Origin: Owenia fusiformis
Lineage: Eukaryota > Annelida > Polychaeta > Sabellida > Oweniidae
Length of the DNA stretch: 64,000 nt
Direction: 5' to 3'
NCBI GenBank assembly: GCA_903813345.2
Contig: CAIIXF020000008.1
Location: forward strand, 1,001,341-1,065,340
In this document: positions 24,714-36,570 of the stretch, in pieces
Layout: each line of letters starts with the position of its first letter
How positions within the stretch are numbered: the first letter of the stretch is position 1
The notes under the pieces: generated by a model
Databases searched by the model: none
What the model was told of the DNA's origin: nothing
What the model saw: only the letters and a program-made list of their open reading frames with translations
Translations under genes and position numbers: made by a program

Positions 24714-26327
24714 AGATACGCCTCTTACCAATTCTAACCTTTTTTATAGTTAGGACATGTAATGAAACGGTATATAAAATGCAAAGTGTTATTACTGTTA
24801 CAATGAGGACAGATACAATTACTTTTCCTCCGTTTATTGTCCTCCTCTAGGCATCAAGTTCTTGCCAATCTATTTAACCTTTATATTAGGAGTTAAAATC
24901 TTTGTCAATTTGTACATAGTTCTCCTGAAATGCACGTTTTTAAGTATTGAGTACGTGTTCAGGGGTCTTATCTATCGATTTTAAGAACTCTGTCATTTTC
25001 AGAAACTGATTTATCAGGACCAAGAGGATGTCTTATTATCCTCAAAACGCGTAACACATGTCGATGTATACGTCTCTAAAACCATACTTTTCCATACGTT
25101 TCTGTAGGTAGAGGAAAATAGTCTATAATATACCAACATAAGCAAAAGTGGTTTATAGTCAAAATTAGAAAAATGTTATTCTAGCATTTTTTCTGTTTTT
25201 CTTAAATTGCGTCTCATCTCAAAACACATTGAACGGGAAATCAGGATTAATCATTAAATTAGGAATTTGGATTAATGCTAAATAATGACTGACGAAAACC
25301 AGGCAATTCTAATTATTGTGTGATGCCACAACAGGTAATGTATGGCAAGAGAATATTGGCTAATCTAGGACATGATAACACTTGTATTTGTATCTGTAAG
25401 CTTTGACAAAAACAATGTGTGCTTGTAGTGAAGAAATCAGCTTGTGTCTGATAACATGGTTAGTTTGTATTGATATTAACTGTTGTAGTAAGCATTAACA
25501 TATGCAATTTGTTTTTCTATTATTGACCGTTTTTAATCAAAACTGTTCAAAATTTGCAGTTTTGAAATAGTTTTCTCCGACATTCATGGTAAGGGTTAAG
25601 TCTCTAGCCAATACGATACCAGGGGCGTAGGAAGGTGTAAATTCAACACTACGCCAAGAATTGTGTCATATCTTTAATATCAAAACGCCTATTTTATGCT
25701 CGTAAAACGTAATTTTTATAGTAATATCTTTCTAATGCGCTTAAAATGTTCGAATGTTTTCCATCATATAAAATCACCATGGAAAGCCGACCTTTTAAAT
25801 CTCGACAATACAGATTAAAGAAACTAGTATGACTAATAGAAACATGTCCGTGATCAATGATAAAACTAACTTTAATGTCTGCAACCTTATTCGCAAGACC
25901 AAGTAAACCCGGAATGTACTAAAAACCCTTCGACCCTTCGACCCTGCGACCTACGACTTACAGCGTGTCAAGAATTTTTGAAATATATTTTTATAAAAAC
26001 CCTTCGACCTTCTAGATATTTCTCAGTCCATATGAAGTTGCTGGAAATATTACTTTGTGTATAGAACTTAAGAATCTGTCCCAAGAGAGTTAAAGATATT
26101 TAAAGCTGGACTTCGATCGGAGCCGGCGATATGATTTTGGAAAGGTTTCTAAATGAAGAACGTGACGTCACTTCCGAATCATAGCATTCAAAATGAGTAG
26201 CGTTTAATTACTCCCACCATTCATAAAATCACGGTGGTCTAGCGGAAGAATGCTCGCTAATGCCAACAAAATAAGTAGATTCTTTGTTTTGCATCCTACA
26301 AAATCCAAAGCATGCGAGGTTCTAAGG

Positions 26328-27543
26328 CTAGAGTACCGACAATTGTCGGTACTCTAGACTCTGATGTGGTGGCACGCTAGAGGACCGACAAATAAATTGT
26401 CGGTACGGGAGATATGCTGTGTTTACACGCTAGAGGACCGACAAATATTGATTTTCGAATTTTCTGGCACATGCGCAATGCGCGGGGGGGGATATTTCAG
26501 ATATCATACGGATATTTTGGGAACAAGTGCAAAACCCGGGGAGGGCATTAGCCCCGGTTACCCGGGGATTACCAAACCCAGTCAAAAAATGGTAGCCCGG
26601 GAACGGGGAATGGTAGTAAACGTTGAAAACCCAATAAAAACATGAACAAGTAAGACGTTAGAGAGCTATTAATGCAGAGTAAACGGCTATATATATTCTA
26701 AACAGACAGGATATTTCTCCTGAGCCGATCAGGCGTAGAAAGGGGCGTTTGCTACCCATTAGATAGAAGAAAATAGCCATAGAATGTTTTTTATTTGAAG
26801 CTTATGGTATGAGGTTCCATATCCATCCGCCTATATAGTCCATTTAAAAACCTGTGGTATCATTCTAAATAACCCATAGTTGGCTTCTAGGGTACCTAGT
26901 ATGCCACTATTTGGTATCAAAATAAAGAGGAGTTCAACTTTCATTTGAATTACGAAAATAGCGATGTAGGTGAAAATAGTTCCGAACGTGAGCATGTTTA
27001 CTACGCGTTTGCCCGTCATATCAGAATTGAGGAAGTGGTAGCAAACGCAAGTTACAATAAACGGACGCTGATATCTCAAAAAGTAACCCGACTCCCTATA
27101 ATTTGATGTAGGTCAATCGAACCCCTATATGGACAGGTGCATTTTGATATATTACACTATGGGGGGTAAGCTTCAATTTTTGTCGAAATAAATTATGGCT
27201 CACTACAAGTTAATGCCTGTACGATTCCATACTGCAAAAGAAGCACTATGCCCCCTCAAAAGAAAAAAGTAGGTCTTGCCGGGATTCGAACTCGGGACCG
27301 AGTGTGTTCGAGTCGTGCTCCCTAACCACTAGGCTACCAGTGATGAGGTTATTTCGAAAAGTAAACGTAGTGGATTTATTTATTAAATTGTCGGCTCTCT
27401 AGCAAAAACACGCAGCAGCCTCTTGCGTACCGACAATTGTCGGTTCTCTATCTGGCACTACTAGGTGACGATAGAGTGCCGACAATTGTCGGTACCCCAG
27501 CAAATACCCCTGGACAGTCTTCAGTACCGACAAAATTGTCGGT
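26328..27543. repeat. Cluster of ACCGACAATTGTCGGT palindromes
   Basis: A perfect 30-bp palindrome at 26328-26357 is centred on ACCGACAATTGTCGGT. The same 16-mer is perfect at 27429-27444, its 14-bp core lies at 27479-27492, and versions with a short spacer lie at 26384-26404 and 27526-27543. Half sites lie at about 26432 and 27384. Several are flanked by CTAGAG/CTCTAG. All lie in the Mutator-like element. Confidence 0.85.
27271..27341 (-). repeat. tRNA-like sequence (pseudo-tRNA or SINE head)
   Basis: Read on the minus strand, an A-box-like TAGCCTAGTGGTTAGGG is followed by a B-box GAGTTCGAATCCCGGC at tRNA spacing, and then by a run of six T (27262-27267 region on the plus strand), a Pol III-type stop. 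The 7-bp acceptor stem does not pair, so it is probably not a working tRNA. Confidence 0.6.
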
Positions 27544-28892
27544 CCTGGAGCCACTCCGATATGAAACATTTCAGAACTAGATAACAGCAACGCGAGGTGG
27601 AGCAAATCCCATCGAACTTTTGATCTCAAAATCGTTCAACTACTTTTCAAGTTTTAGTAAAAAAGTAAAATAACGCAATGCGTGACATATACGTAATTCG
27701 CGTGAAAATCCCGAACGAAATGCGTACGTTTTTTTTCGGCGTTCGCATTTTTGCTGTGTAGACGAACTTTTTTAGAAATTTTTCTACTGAAACATTTTTG
27801 CTTGACAATTACCAGGTAAAATGCGTATTTGCGTGCACAGGGAGCTCAAGTTGGAACTTTACGTAATCATTTAGTAAACTGGACTGGGAAATCAGAGGTC
27901 GAAGGGTTTTTCAATAAAATATATTCCAAAAATTCTTGACACCCAGTAAGTCGTAGGGTCGAAGGGTCGTAGGTCGAAGGGTTTTTAGTACATTCCAGTA
28001 AACCCCCCTAAACAAAGTTCAGCGTGTCATTTTGTGATAAATTGTTAATTGCCTTTCAAAATAATAATTGGTGCATAAATGCTTTATTTCCCAAAATAAT
28101 AATCTATTATCTTTCAAATGAAGTAAAAATTAGGGTAATTGCTTTCCTAGAACTGAAGTTATGTACTTTCAAAGATTCCAGGCATCACGAAAACTCAATG
28201 GAAAGCGTAACTGAATAATCAACAATTTCAAGTTCAAATTGTTTTGTCTTTCATATCTATATTTCAAGAAGTACTACAAATAACAATTACAACTCGTGAT
28301 TTAATAAGATAATAGATAAATACCATTCTGATATTCATAGCATCTTTCTGTCAATTAGTGAAAAAAATACATATCTAAAATTGGGAGAGGTTTATCATTA
28401 TCATTCTGGTACCACAGTTTACAAAAGCATTACGGAACATGCACAAAAATTTACTAAAATCGATTTTCATGAAATAAAGCATGTTGGAAAGAGAATTCAA
28501 GCTGTTAAATGAGTCCTATCTACCCAACAGAGTAATAATGATTTATCATTTTCTAGTAGAAACAAAGTGACTATAAATATTTTACGAATTTCATTTTTTG
28601 ACTTAAACTCCCGACTGTCATAACTTTGCCCCTATACCCCAAATCACCTTGATTTTTAATTTACACCAGAAAGTGCCATTTATCTGTGGCCAAAGCTACA
28701 AAAATTACATAGGCACAAACTTGCAAAATGTGCTATTGATTAAAATCGAACATATTACATTATGTCCAAAAACATTTCTTTGGTGTGGTTTCGCTATCGA
28801 TCACAAACAATTATACAATGAGGAATTAAGACTAGCTTTTCAACACTACGCATTGGCGTTTTGGCGTACATTGTTCCTACGCCACTGGATAC

Positions 28893-29950
28893 AGTGACCT
28901 TTGAAGAAGGTCATGACGAGATCCTTAAGAGTTCAGTTTGATCAGTTGAAAAGCTTTGAACATGATAAATAGATGGCTCTGGTGGCAAAGATTTTACCAT
29001 GTAAATATGGGCCTTGTTGAACTTTACTGAATGAAACCAAAATCAAGCTTTGTTGTTGCTTGTCTTTGCAATAGTCGCGTTATATAGATTTTCAATCAAA
29101 TATGAAATAATCATGATATCCAAGGACAAATATTTGTTCAGTATAAACATATGCAAAGAAATTTAAAGTCATTCTAAATATTTTTTGTTAAATTGCAATA
29201 AATTGCATAAAACCTGTTTTACATCATTAACCTTGTTCAAATTATTTGGCTATGTGTTTCAATAATAGGAGTTATTAGAATCAGAAAAAGACCCGCATAC
29301 TTAACATTTATGTAATCTGGTAATGGGAGTTTAAGGATTCTGGGTTTACAGGTTTATCCAAAGAGAAATATGTAATTCTCCCTCAGGAACACAGGGACAG
29401 AGAGGAATACATATTTCCCTTAGGATAAATCGAGTATCCAAAACAGATTACTGATAACAAATATATCTCATACCTACTGAGGTCCTTGGTTCACTCTACC
29501 TTCTTAGATTCAATAGATCAACTCACACTTCGTCGGGTCTTATGCTTTACCCTTTATTCAGGGAAAGTTTAGACTGTATCAAAAAAACATTGATGGCATC
29601 TACCCAACTTGCGCTATTGGATTTATGGAAAAAATGATTACTGTGAATCCTTATGTGGATCAACATTCAAAAAAGCAAACACATTATATAGCATTATGAA
29701 ACGTATACTATCAATTTTATTTCAATCTTAAGTAATAGGGAGTTTTTAATATTTAAAGCTCGTGCCCCTTTAAATCAAAACAAGGCATCTAAGCTGCTTC
29801 ACCTTGCTAATTATTCTTGTCATTGCATTTTCAATTTAAGGCATGGCTCATTCGTGTACAGGCCGTTGGGTAATACCTATTATAGTACCTTTTTTTGTAA
29901 AAACAAGCCAGTAAAAAATTACAACTTGTCCACATTTTCTTAATGATCCA
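28893..29950. other. Gene-free stretch upstream of the secreted peptide
   Basis: No supportable exon was found. The region should hold the promoter and a non-coding first exon of the next gene, but I cannot place them. Confidence 0.35.
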
Positions 29951-29970
29951 TTTATGCTTTCTCGTTCCAG

Positions 29971-30291
29971 ATGCGGTTTATCTTGGTTTTACTTCTGGCA
30001 CTGGTCTTCACGTTGGCATCTTCATTTGCATTCCATGTGGACATGAACAAACGAAACCCACCCCTTGATTCAGCAGAACATTTTATCACAACCAGACAGG
30101 ACCGTGGAATAACTAATCCAAAAATGGGCACCTGGTCTATTTACAGGCCTGGGACATGTACATCTGATAGTATATTAAACTTTTGTTATGTATGTAGCAG
30201 AGATGTCAATGATATGAAGGTTTACATTGACTGTTGCGAACAGCAAAAGGAAACTGTAGTTTGGTGTACAGAGTGGTTGAAGGGAAGATAA
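29971..30291 (+). CDS. Small secreted cysteine-rich protein, 106 residues
   Basis: The ATG directly follows an acceptor-like CTCGTTCCAG, so the coding exon begins at the start codon and a non-coding exon lies upstream. Residues 1 to about 21 form a classical signal peptide (MRFILVLLLALVFTLASSFA). A KR pair near residue 28 could be a propeptide cleavage site. The C-terminal half has six cysteines arranged C-x8-C-x2-C-x12-CC-x9-C, suggesting three disulphides and an extracellular role. I do not recognise the family and assign no function. A poly(A)-signal-like AATAAATAAA lies near 30588. A 37-bp direct repeat starts inside the last codons (GGGAAGATAAG at 30282 and 30319, with a partial third copy). 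The stop codon therefore lies within the first repeat unit. Confidence 0.7.
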   Translation: MRFILVLLLALVFTLASSFAFHVDMNKRNPPLDSAEHFITTRQDRGITNPKMGTWSIYRPGTCTSDSILNFCYVCSRDVNDMKVYIDCCEQQKETVVWCTEWLKGR

Positions 30292-30599
30292 GTAAATAGA
30301 AACCAGGTTGTAGTATGAGGGAAGATAAGTAAATAGAAACAAGGTTGTAGTATGAGGAAATAACAAGTAAATAGGAACATTTCCGAAGACCATGTCGTCT
30401 GGTTTGCAGAGAGATCTAGAGGAAAATAACATGTAGAAATTGGAACAGATATCCAGATAAGATCTCCAATCTATGACTAGGGACATAAACTGAGCAGAGT
30501 GATAAACTACTACAAAGCCTTATTTACTCTTGTCATCTGAAACTGAATTCCGATTATTATTAGATTGGTATTGATCCAGATTTAATAAATAAACAAAAT

Positions 30600-31365
30600 A
30601 AAACATATTCTTTTATAGTTTATTGATGACAATTAACATAATAACAAATACATGAATATTACATCACACATATATAAAAATATGCTTTCATTTAAATCTT
30701 GATCTTGACATATGATTTGGACGGATTATTGTAAACTTAGATAAAAACGCTATATAGCAACATTTTTATGAGTGATAGGGGTCATTTCCCCAATTACATT
30801 GTCCTTTGTTCAAGTGTTGATACCGACACTATTGATAACATATAGCATCAAATTTAATTTAAAACTGGCCAATCAAACATAGGGAGATCATCCAGTTAAT
30901 GTTCAGTCAAGTAACAATGACAGAATGGATTTCTATAGATTCATCCCCCCCTCCCCCCTTGTTTACGACATCTCCAGTCCCACAGTTCAAATATTAATGC
31001 CGATTTATTGTAAACAATCACTGCACTATTCAAACCAGTTAATCCACAATAGATTTTTAGTGGTATACAAAATAAATCTTGGGGTAAAGGTTTTGATTAC
31101 CTTAAGAAAACCATTTCTCAAATATATCTAATAAAAAATGGAGTTCCTAAAAATAAAATAATGCAAAAGTACAAGAGTTTTTTTCTGAAAGAATTCTCAA
31201 TTTAGAGGGTTAAATCATTAAAAGTAAAATTATATCCTGTGACAGTGACCTTAATTTTCTATAATATAGAAAAAGAAAAAAATCCAATCATTCAATCCCT
31301 GGTGAAGACTTTTAATTTCATGGCCAATCCATTAACTCTTAAGCAGGGTATTGCTTAACATAGAA
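30600..31365. other. Gene-free stretch
   Basis: AT-rich DNA without supportable exons or clear repeats. Confidence 0.35.
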
Positions 31366-31700
31366 GAGTTTGTTTGCCTCTGTGGCTTCCTTTTAATTCA
31401 AGTTTCTTTCAAATTGCTATTAAAGTTCATGGATACTCGAGTTTGTTTGCCTTTGTGGCTTCCTTTAGTTCAAGTTTATTTCAAATTGCTTCATGTTCAT
31501 GGCTAATCGAGTTTGTTTGCCTTTGTGGCTTCCTTTTAATTCAAGTTTATTTCGAATTGCTTCATGTTCATGGCTAATCGAGTTTGTTTGCCTCTGTGGT
31601 TTCCTTTAGTTCAAGTTTATTTCAAATTGCTTCATGTTCATGGCTAATCGAGTTTGTTTGCCTTTGTGGCTTCCTTTTAGTTTTAAGTAGAAGTTCATTT
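31366..31700. repeat. Tandem repeat, about 70 bp, five copies
   Basis: GAGTTTGTTTGCC starts units at 31366, 31439, 31509, 31580 and 31650. Each is followed by TGTGGCTTCC, an AATTCAAGTTT-like block and TTCATGTTCATGG. A degenerate outlier of the unit start lies at about 31845. The open frames here are repeat translations. Confidence 0.85.
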
Positions 31701-32555
31701 CAAATTGCTATATTTCAATCCATTGGTATCAGAGTAATCAGACCTAATGCAGTACAGAAATTAATAAATCCAGTCATTCAATCCGTGGTGAGGACTCTTT
31801 AATTAAAGTTCATGGCTAAAGAGGAGTATTGCTTAACATAGAAGAGTTTGTTGGCCTCTGCGACTCCCTTCTTGTGGTAAAGGAGAAATATGATGAGATG
31901 AACAGACAGGTGAATATATTCTATGACTTTATGCTATAGTGAAACAATTCTTTCATGTGAACTATGTATATAAAATATTTATAGATTTAAAAGAACAGGA
32001 AAAATGGCATCCAAAAATTTTGCTGATGTGAAAAGTAGAACTCGTGGCGACTCACTATGAGAAGATTAATTCTTTGTGACAAAAATCAATTTAATTTTCA
32101 ATAAACAAATGTGAAAATTCAATATTTGAAGACATTGGTACATTATATTAAAAATCAAGGCTGTTATTATATATTGAGGGCTGTATGTATATTTGATAGG
32201 ATGATGCAAACTTTGCTCTCCAAAATAACAGTAAAAGATACGTGAAAGAAGAAGAGAATATACAAGTAAATGTCAAAACTGGTACTACCGACATAGGCTC
32301 GTCCTCCAAGTAATTTACAAACATTTTAAAAATAATTTGGCAAAATATCTCAACAAAAAACACAAGAGCCCCTAAAACAAAATTAATCAAAGATACAACC
32401 AAAGTTTCTTGGAAATAATTGTTCAAAATGTTAATTCTAAATGTCAACTTAGCTTGTATTCGGGAATGCAACTAATGGCTTCCCACTACCAGATTGACCT
32501 ATTAATTCTCACTGTAACTATCAATCATAACTAGCAGGTTGGTTGAATTAGCAAA

Positions 32556-33143
32556 CAGACTGTAGGTCATTGTTACTTGCTGCTAAACAGGTTAACCTGT
32601 TATTTAGGTCAGTGATTGGGTTTGATGTGATAGCTAGCAGCTGCTGGAATGCACAGACTGTAGGTCATTGTTACTTGCTGCTAAACAGGTTAACCTGTTA
32701 TTTAGGTCAGTGATTGGGTTTGATGTGGTAGCTAGCAGCTGCTGGAATGCACAGACTGTAGGTCATTGTTACTTGCTACTAAACAGGTTAACCTGTTATT
32801 TAGGTCAGTGATTGGGTTTGATGTGATAGCTAGCAGCTGCTGGAATGCACAGACTGTAGGTCATTGTTACTTGCTGCTAAACAGGTTAACCTGTTATTTA
32901 GGTCAGTGATTGGGTTTGATGTGATAGCTAGCAGCTGCTGGAATGCACAGACTGTAGGTCATTGTTACTTGCTACTAAACAGGTTAACATGTTATTTAGG
33001 TCAGTGATTGGGTTTGATGTGATAGCTAGCAGCTGCTGAAATGCACAGATTGTAGGTCATTGTTACTTGCTGCTAAACAGGTTAACCTGTTATTTAGGTC
33101 AGTGATTGGGTTTGATGTGAAAGCTTGCAGCTACTGGAATGCA
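32556..33143. repeat. 98-bp tandem array, six copies
   Basis: CAGACTGTAGGTCATTG starts units at 32556, 32654, 32752, 32850, 32948 and 33046 (CAGATTG in the last), an exact 98-bp period with very few mismatches. Each unit contains the palindrome AACAGGTTAACCTGTT (one copy has a single change) and TAGCTAGCAGCTGCTGG. The array is recent or homogenised. Confidence 0.93.
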
Positions 33144-33149
33144 CAGCAG

Positions 33150-34586
33150 GTACTATTCATATCTAAATGAGTTTGCCATCAAATTGCATGGCTTGCTGTT
33201 ATTTGAATACAAGTCTAGATAAATCTTATAATCCACTTTGTGATCAAGATAATTCATTCTTTAATGTCAAGGGTATTGTTGTTGATGCAGTCAAAGTGCA
33301 TTACCAGACATGAGCTAATTGTTTTCCCAAAATATTACAGACACATATTTTTCAGAAATTTGTTTTCGATAAAAGCTGTAGAAGTGAAGTTCAAACGTAG
33401 TTGTACAGCTCCTTTAGAATAAAAGTGCATTGCCAATTCATTTCTGCTTCTAACTTAAGGTTCCACTCTAATAATGATGCATTCATCCATGCTGTATTCA
33501 AATAGGGGTCATTTCCCGAATTACACTGTCCTGTAAGACACCGTCCTTTTGCCTGTTTTGTAATTGTTGGCCTGGTCATTCACGTTGTTTCCTTGTTGAT
33601 GCCTCATCCCTCTTGTTATATTTAATGATGGCCCTTTGCTGAAAAGAATATAAAAGCCAATAAGATATCCTGTGTGCACTTAAAATAAACATTTATCCCA
33701 TAGTTAGAAGGATATAGATCGAATATCACACATCATATTTCAGCTAAAAATCCCTAAACCATCAAATATCTATTTAAAAGGTAATGTTCGATGGTGTAAT
33801 TTCTAATTTCTGTGTAATTTCTATAAAAACAAAAATTCAGGGAAAGGGAACAACAAAACTCGCTGCGCTCACTTGTGAAGATATCAATATCCATTCACGG
33901 ATATAAATGATATTTTTTCAAAACCATAGGATATTCCTATGATATTCTACAAGTGGCCTTACAGCTGTAGTGAAATACCCTTGCAGCAAGGATGGTCAAG
34001 TGGATTCTAACCTAAAACCTGCTCATAAGCCAACCCATCATGCATGAGGACATTTACATTCAATACCATTCAATTAAAATCTATTAGGCTATATAATAAA
34101 TATTCAGTTATTTCCCCTGAGATCAGCTGCTAGTTCAGAAACTATTTTATGTTTCTCCTGTTCTTTTCTATACAGGAAAGTCATTATTGGCCTTTCAGAT
34201 GATGTAACTGTAACATATCGCTCTAATTTTAATATCCCTAGGTTCTACAATTGAAACTCCTTTAGTTCATTTACGTTTTTACTTAGAATTGTGTGACTAT
34301 AAGAGGTTCCTCTAATTGTAATAACCCTGGGCGCAACCTACAACACCTCAGAAACTCCTCTACTTACATTGGGATACAACCGATTGCCGAGCCCTTAGAA
34401 ATGCCATTATATCTGCATCTGCTTCTGCATCTCCCGTCAATGGTATTGAATTATCTCCACTCCACCTGGAAAGTTAATTTAAAGATTAAATATATGGTTT
34501 ATTTTCTACCAATTCCAGAAAACGATGAAGACTACATAACAAAGAAACATAGTATCATATTTGTTTTGTGTTAATCTTTAGTTATT
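33150..34586. other. Gene-free stretch between arrays
   Basis: No supportable exon was found. The short frames (for example 34293-34574) have no recognisable domain or splice support. Confidence 0.35.
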
Positions 34587-36210
34587 ATGCAAGGCACAAT
34601 AACACAGCATCATTTTATGAAGGGACCCCTCTGCAAGTTATCTATTATCTATTTTGTAACAATTAATATAATGAATATTTGTTTTGTGTTTATCTTAAGT
34701 TATCATGCAAGGCACAATAACACAGCATCATTTTATGAAGGGACCCCTCTGCAAGTTATCTATTATCTATTTTGTAACAATTAATATAATGAATATTTGT
34801 TTTGTGTTTATCTTAAGTTATCATGCAAGGCACAATAACACAGCATCATTTTATGAAGGGACCCTTCTGCGAGTTATCTATTATCTATTTTGTAACAATT
34901 AATAGAATGAATATTTGTTTTGTGTTTATCTTAAGTTATCATGCAAGGCACAATAACACAGCATCATTTTATGAAGGGACCCTTCTGCGAGTTATCTATT
35001 ATCTATTTTGTAACAATTAATAGAATGAATATTTGTTTTGTGTTTATCTTAAGTTATCATGCAAGGCACAATAACACAGCATCATTTTATGAAGGGACCC
35101 CTCTGAAAGTTAGCTATTATTATATATTTTGTAACAATTAATGGAATAAATATTTGTTTTGTGTTTATCTTAAGTTATCATGCAAGGCACAATAACACAG
35201 CATCATTTTATGAAGCGACCCCTCTGAAAGTTAGCTATTATATATTTTGTAACAATTAATGGAATGAATATTTGTTTTGTGTTTATCTTAAGTTATCATG
35301 CAAGGCACAATAACACTGCATCATTTTATGAAGCGACCCCTCTGAAAGTTAGCTATTATATATTTTGTAACAATTAATGGAATGAATATTTGTTTTGTGT
35401 TTATCTTAAGTTATCATGCAAGGCACAATAACACAGCATCATTTTATGAAGGGACCCCTCTGCAAGTTATCTATTATATATTTTGTCACAATTAATAGAA
35501 TGAATATTTGTTTTGTGTTTATCTTAAGTTATCATGCAAGGCACAATAACTCAGCATCATTTTATGAAGGGACCCCTCTGCAATTTAGCTATTATATATT
35601 TTGTAACAATTAAAATAATGAATATTTGTTTTGTGTTTATCTTAAGTTATCATGCAAGGCACAATAACACAGCATCATTTTATGAAGGGACCCCTCTGAA
35701 AGTTAGCTATTATATATTTTGTAACAATTAATATAATGAATATTTGTTTTGTGTTTATCTTAAGTTATCATGCAAGGCACAATAACACTGCATCATTTTA
35801 TGAAGCGACCCCTCTGCAGCAAGTTATGTATTATCTATTTTGTAACAATTAATGGAATGAATATTTGTTTTGTGTCTATCTTAAGTTATCATGCAAGGCA
35901 CAATAACACAGCATCATTTTATGAAGGGACCCCTCTGAAAGTTAGCTATTATATATTTTGTAACAATTAATATAATGAATATTTGTTTTGTGTTTATCTT
36001 AAGTTATCATGCAAGGCACAATAACACTGCATCATTTTATGAAGCGACCCCTCTGCAGCAAGTTATGTATTATCTATTTTGTAACAATTAATGGAATGAA
36101 TATTTGTTTTGTGTTTATCTTAAGTTATCATGCAAGGCACAATAACACAGCATCATTTTATGAAGGGACCCCTCTGCAGCAAGTTATCTATTATATGTTT
36201 TGTAACAATT
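34587..36210. repeat. 118-bp tandem array, 14 copies
   Basis: ATGCAAGGCACAATAACA starts units at 34587, 34705, 34823, 34941, 35059, 35180, 35298, 35416, 35534, 35652, 35770, 35891, 36009 and 36130. The period is 118 bp, with 121 bp where CAG or TAT-type triplets are inserted. A 239-bp dimer (35652-35890 and 35891-36129) is duplicated, giving a higher-order layer. The repeated 65-codon frames run across two units because 118 is not a multiple of three, and they are not genes. The array stops where the TIR sequence at 36212 begins. Confidence 0.93.
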
Positions 36211-36211
36211 A

Positions 36212-36570
36212 CACGCCTAACCATCTACAAAGTACAGTGACAAAATATACTATAGTACATGAATGATGACACTATTTAACTGATTTGAAGCAAAGACAAT
36301 GATGTAAGTTTGATGTAGGTTTTAAAAAAATTATCTGAGGAATATATTAAGGATTTCATTTTTTTTGTGTATTCGTTTAGGAAGACATTTAACTTTCTAA
36401 AAACGTTAAAAGATTTTGGAACAGTGCTCAATTTTTTTCATAGTCAATCTACCCATATAATTGGTTGATTGGAAAATTGTGTGTTTTTACACATTTCTTT
36501 TGATCATTTCCTCCCCTGTCGTCTAAGAGTGTCGAATATTTTTATGAGAAAAAAATATTTATTTATTCAA
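36212..36570 (+). mobile_element. Left end of a CACGCC-family element (locus 3)
   Basis: CACGCCTAACCATC at 36212 is followed by the same series of blocks as the locus 2 left arm: ACTGATTTGAAGCAAAGAC, a TTTAAAAAAATTA block, GGAACAGTGCTC, TCGTCTAAGAGTGTCG and TTTTATGAGAAAA. It abuts the 118-bp array. No matching right end was found, so the copy is truncated. 36570-37130 is gene-free. Confidence 0.65.

Larger units (their letters stand above)
25911..27996. mobile_element. Mutator-like element (MULE-type MITE) with 9-bp target duplication
   Basis: The inverted arms, about 100 bp (25911-26010 and 27897-27996), start GGAATGTACTAAAAACCC and carry CCTTCGACC repeats and TGTCAAGAATTTTTG. The flanks are a perfect 9-bp direct repeat, AGTAAACCC at 25902-25910 and 27997-28005. 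Long TIRs with a 9-bp duplication are the hallmark of Mutator-like elements. The interior has no transposase. It has captured or evolved a cluster of palindromes and a tRNA-like sequence. The element lies inside the hAT-like element, so it is the younger insertion. Confidence 0.8.
25620..28887 (-). mobile_element. hAT-like element with 5-bp target duplication, interrupted by another transposon
   Basis: The outer ends are CAGGGGCGTAGGAAGGTGTA at 25620 and TTGTTCCTACGCCACTG ending at 28887. They are the two ends of the 634-960 MITE in reverse orientation. The 5-bp flanks GATAC at 25615-25619 and 28888-28892 are identical. Sequence inside the left end (to about 25770) matches the MITE, including CAACACTACGCC and AAAACGCCTATTTTATGC. 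About 1.2 kb remains once the nested element at 25911-27996 is set aside. No transposase was recognised. The frame at 28649-28897 only translates the end sequence. Confidence 0.75.

Noticed and set aside
34587-36266. Repeated 65-codon frames beginning MQGTIT
   Set aside because: They are translations of the 118-bp tandem repeat. The unit is not a multiple of three, and the frames run across unit borders.
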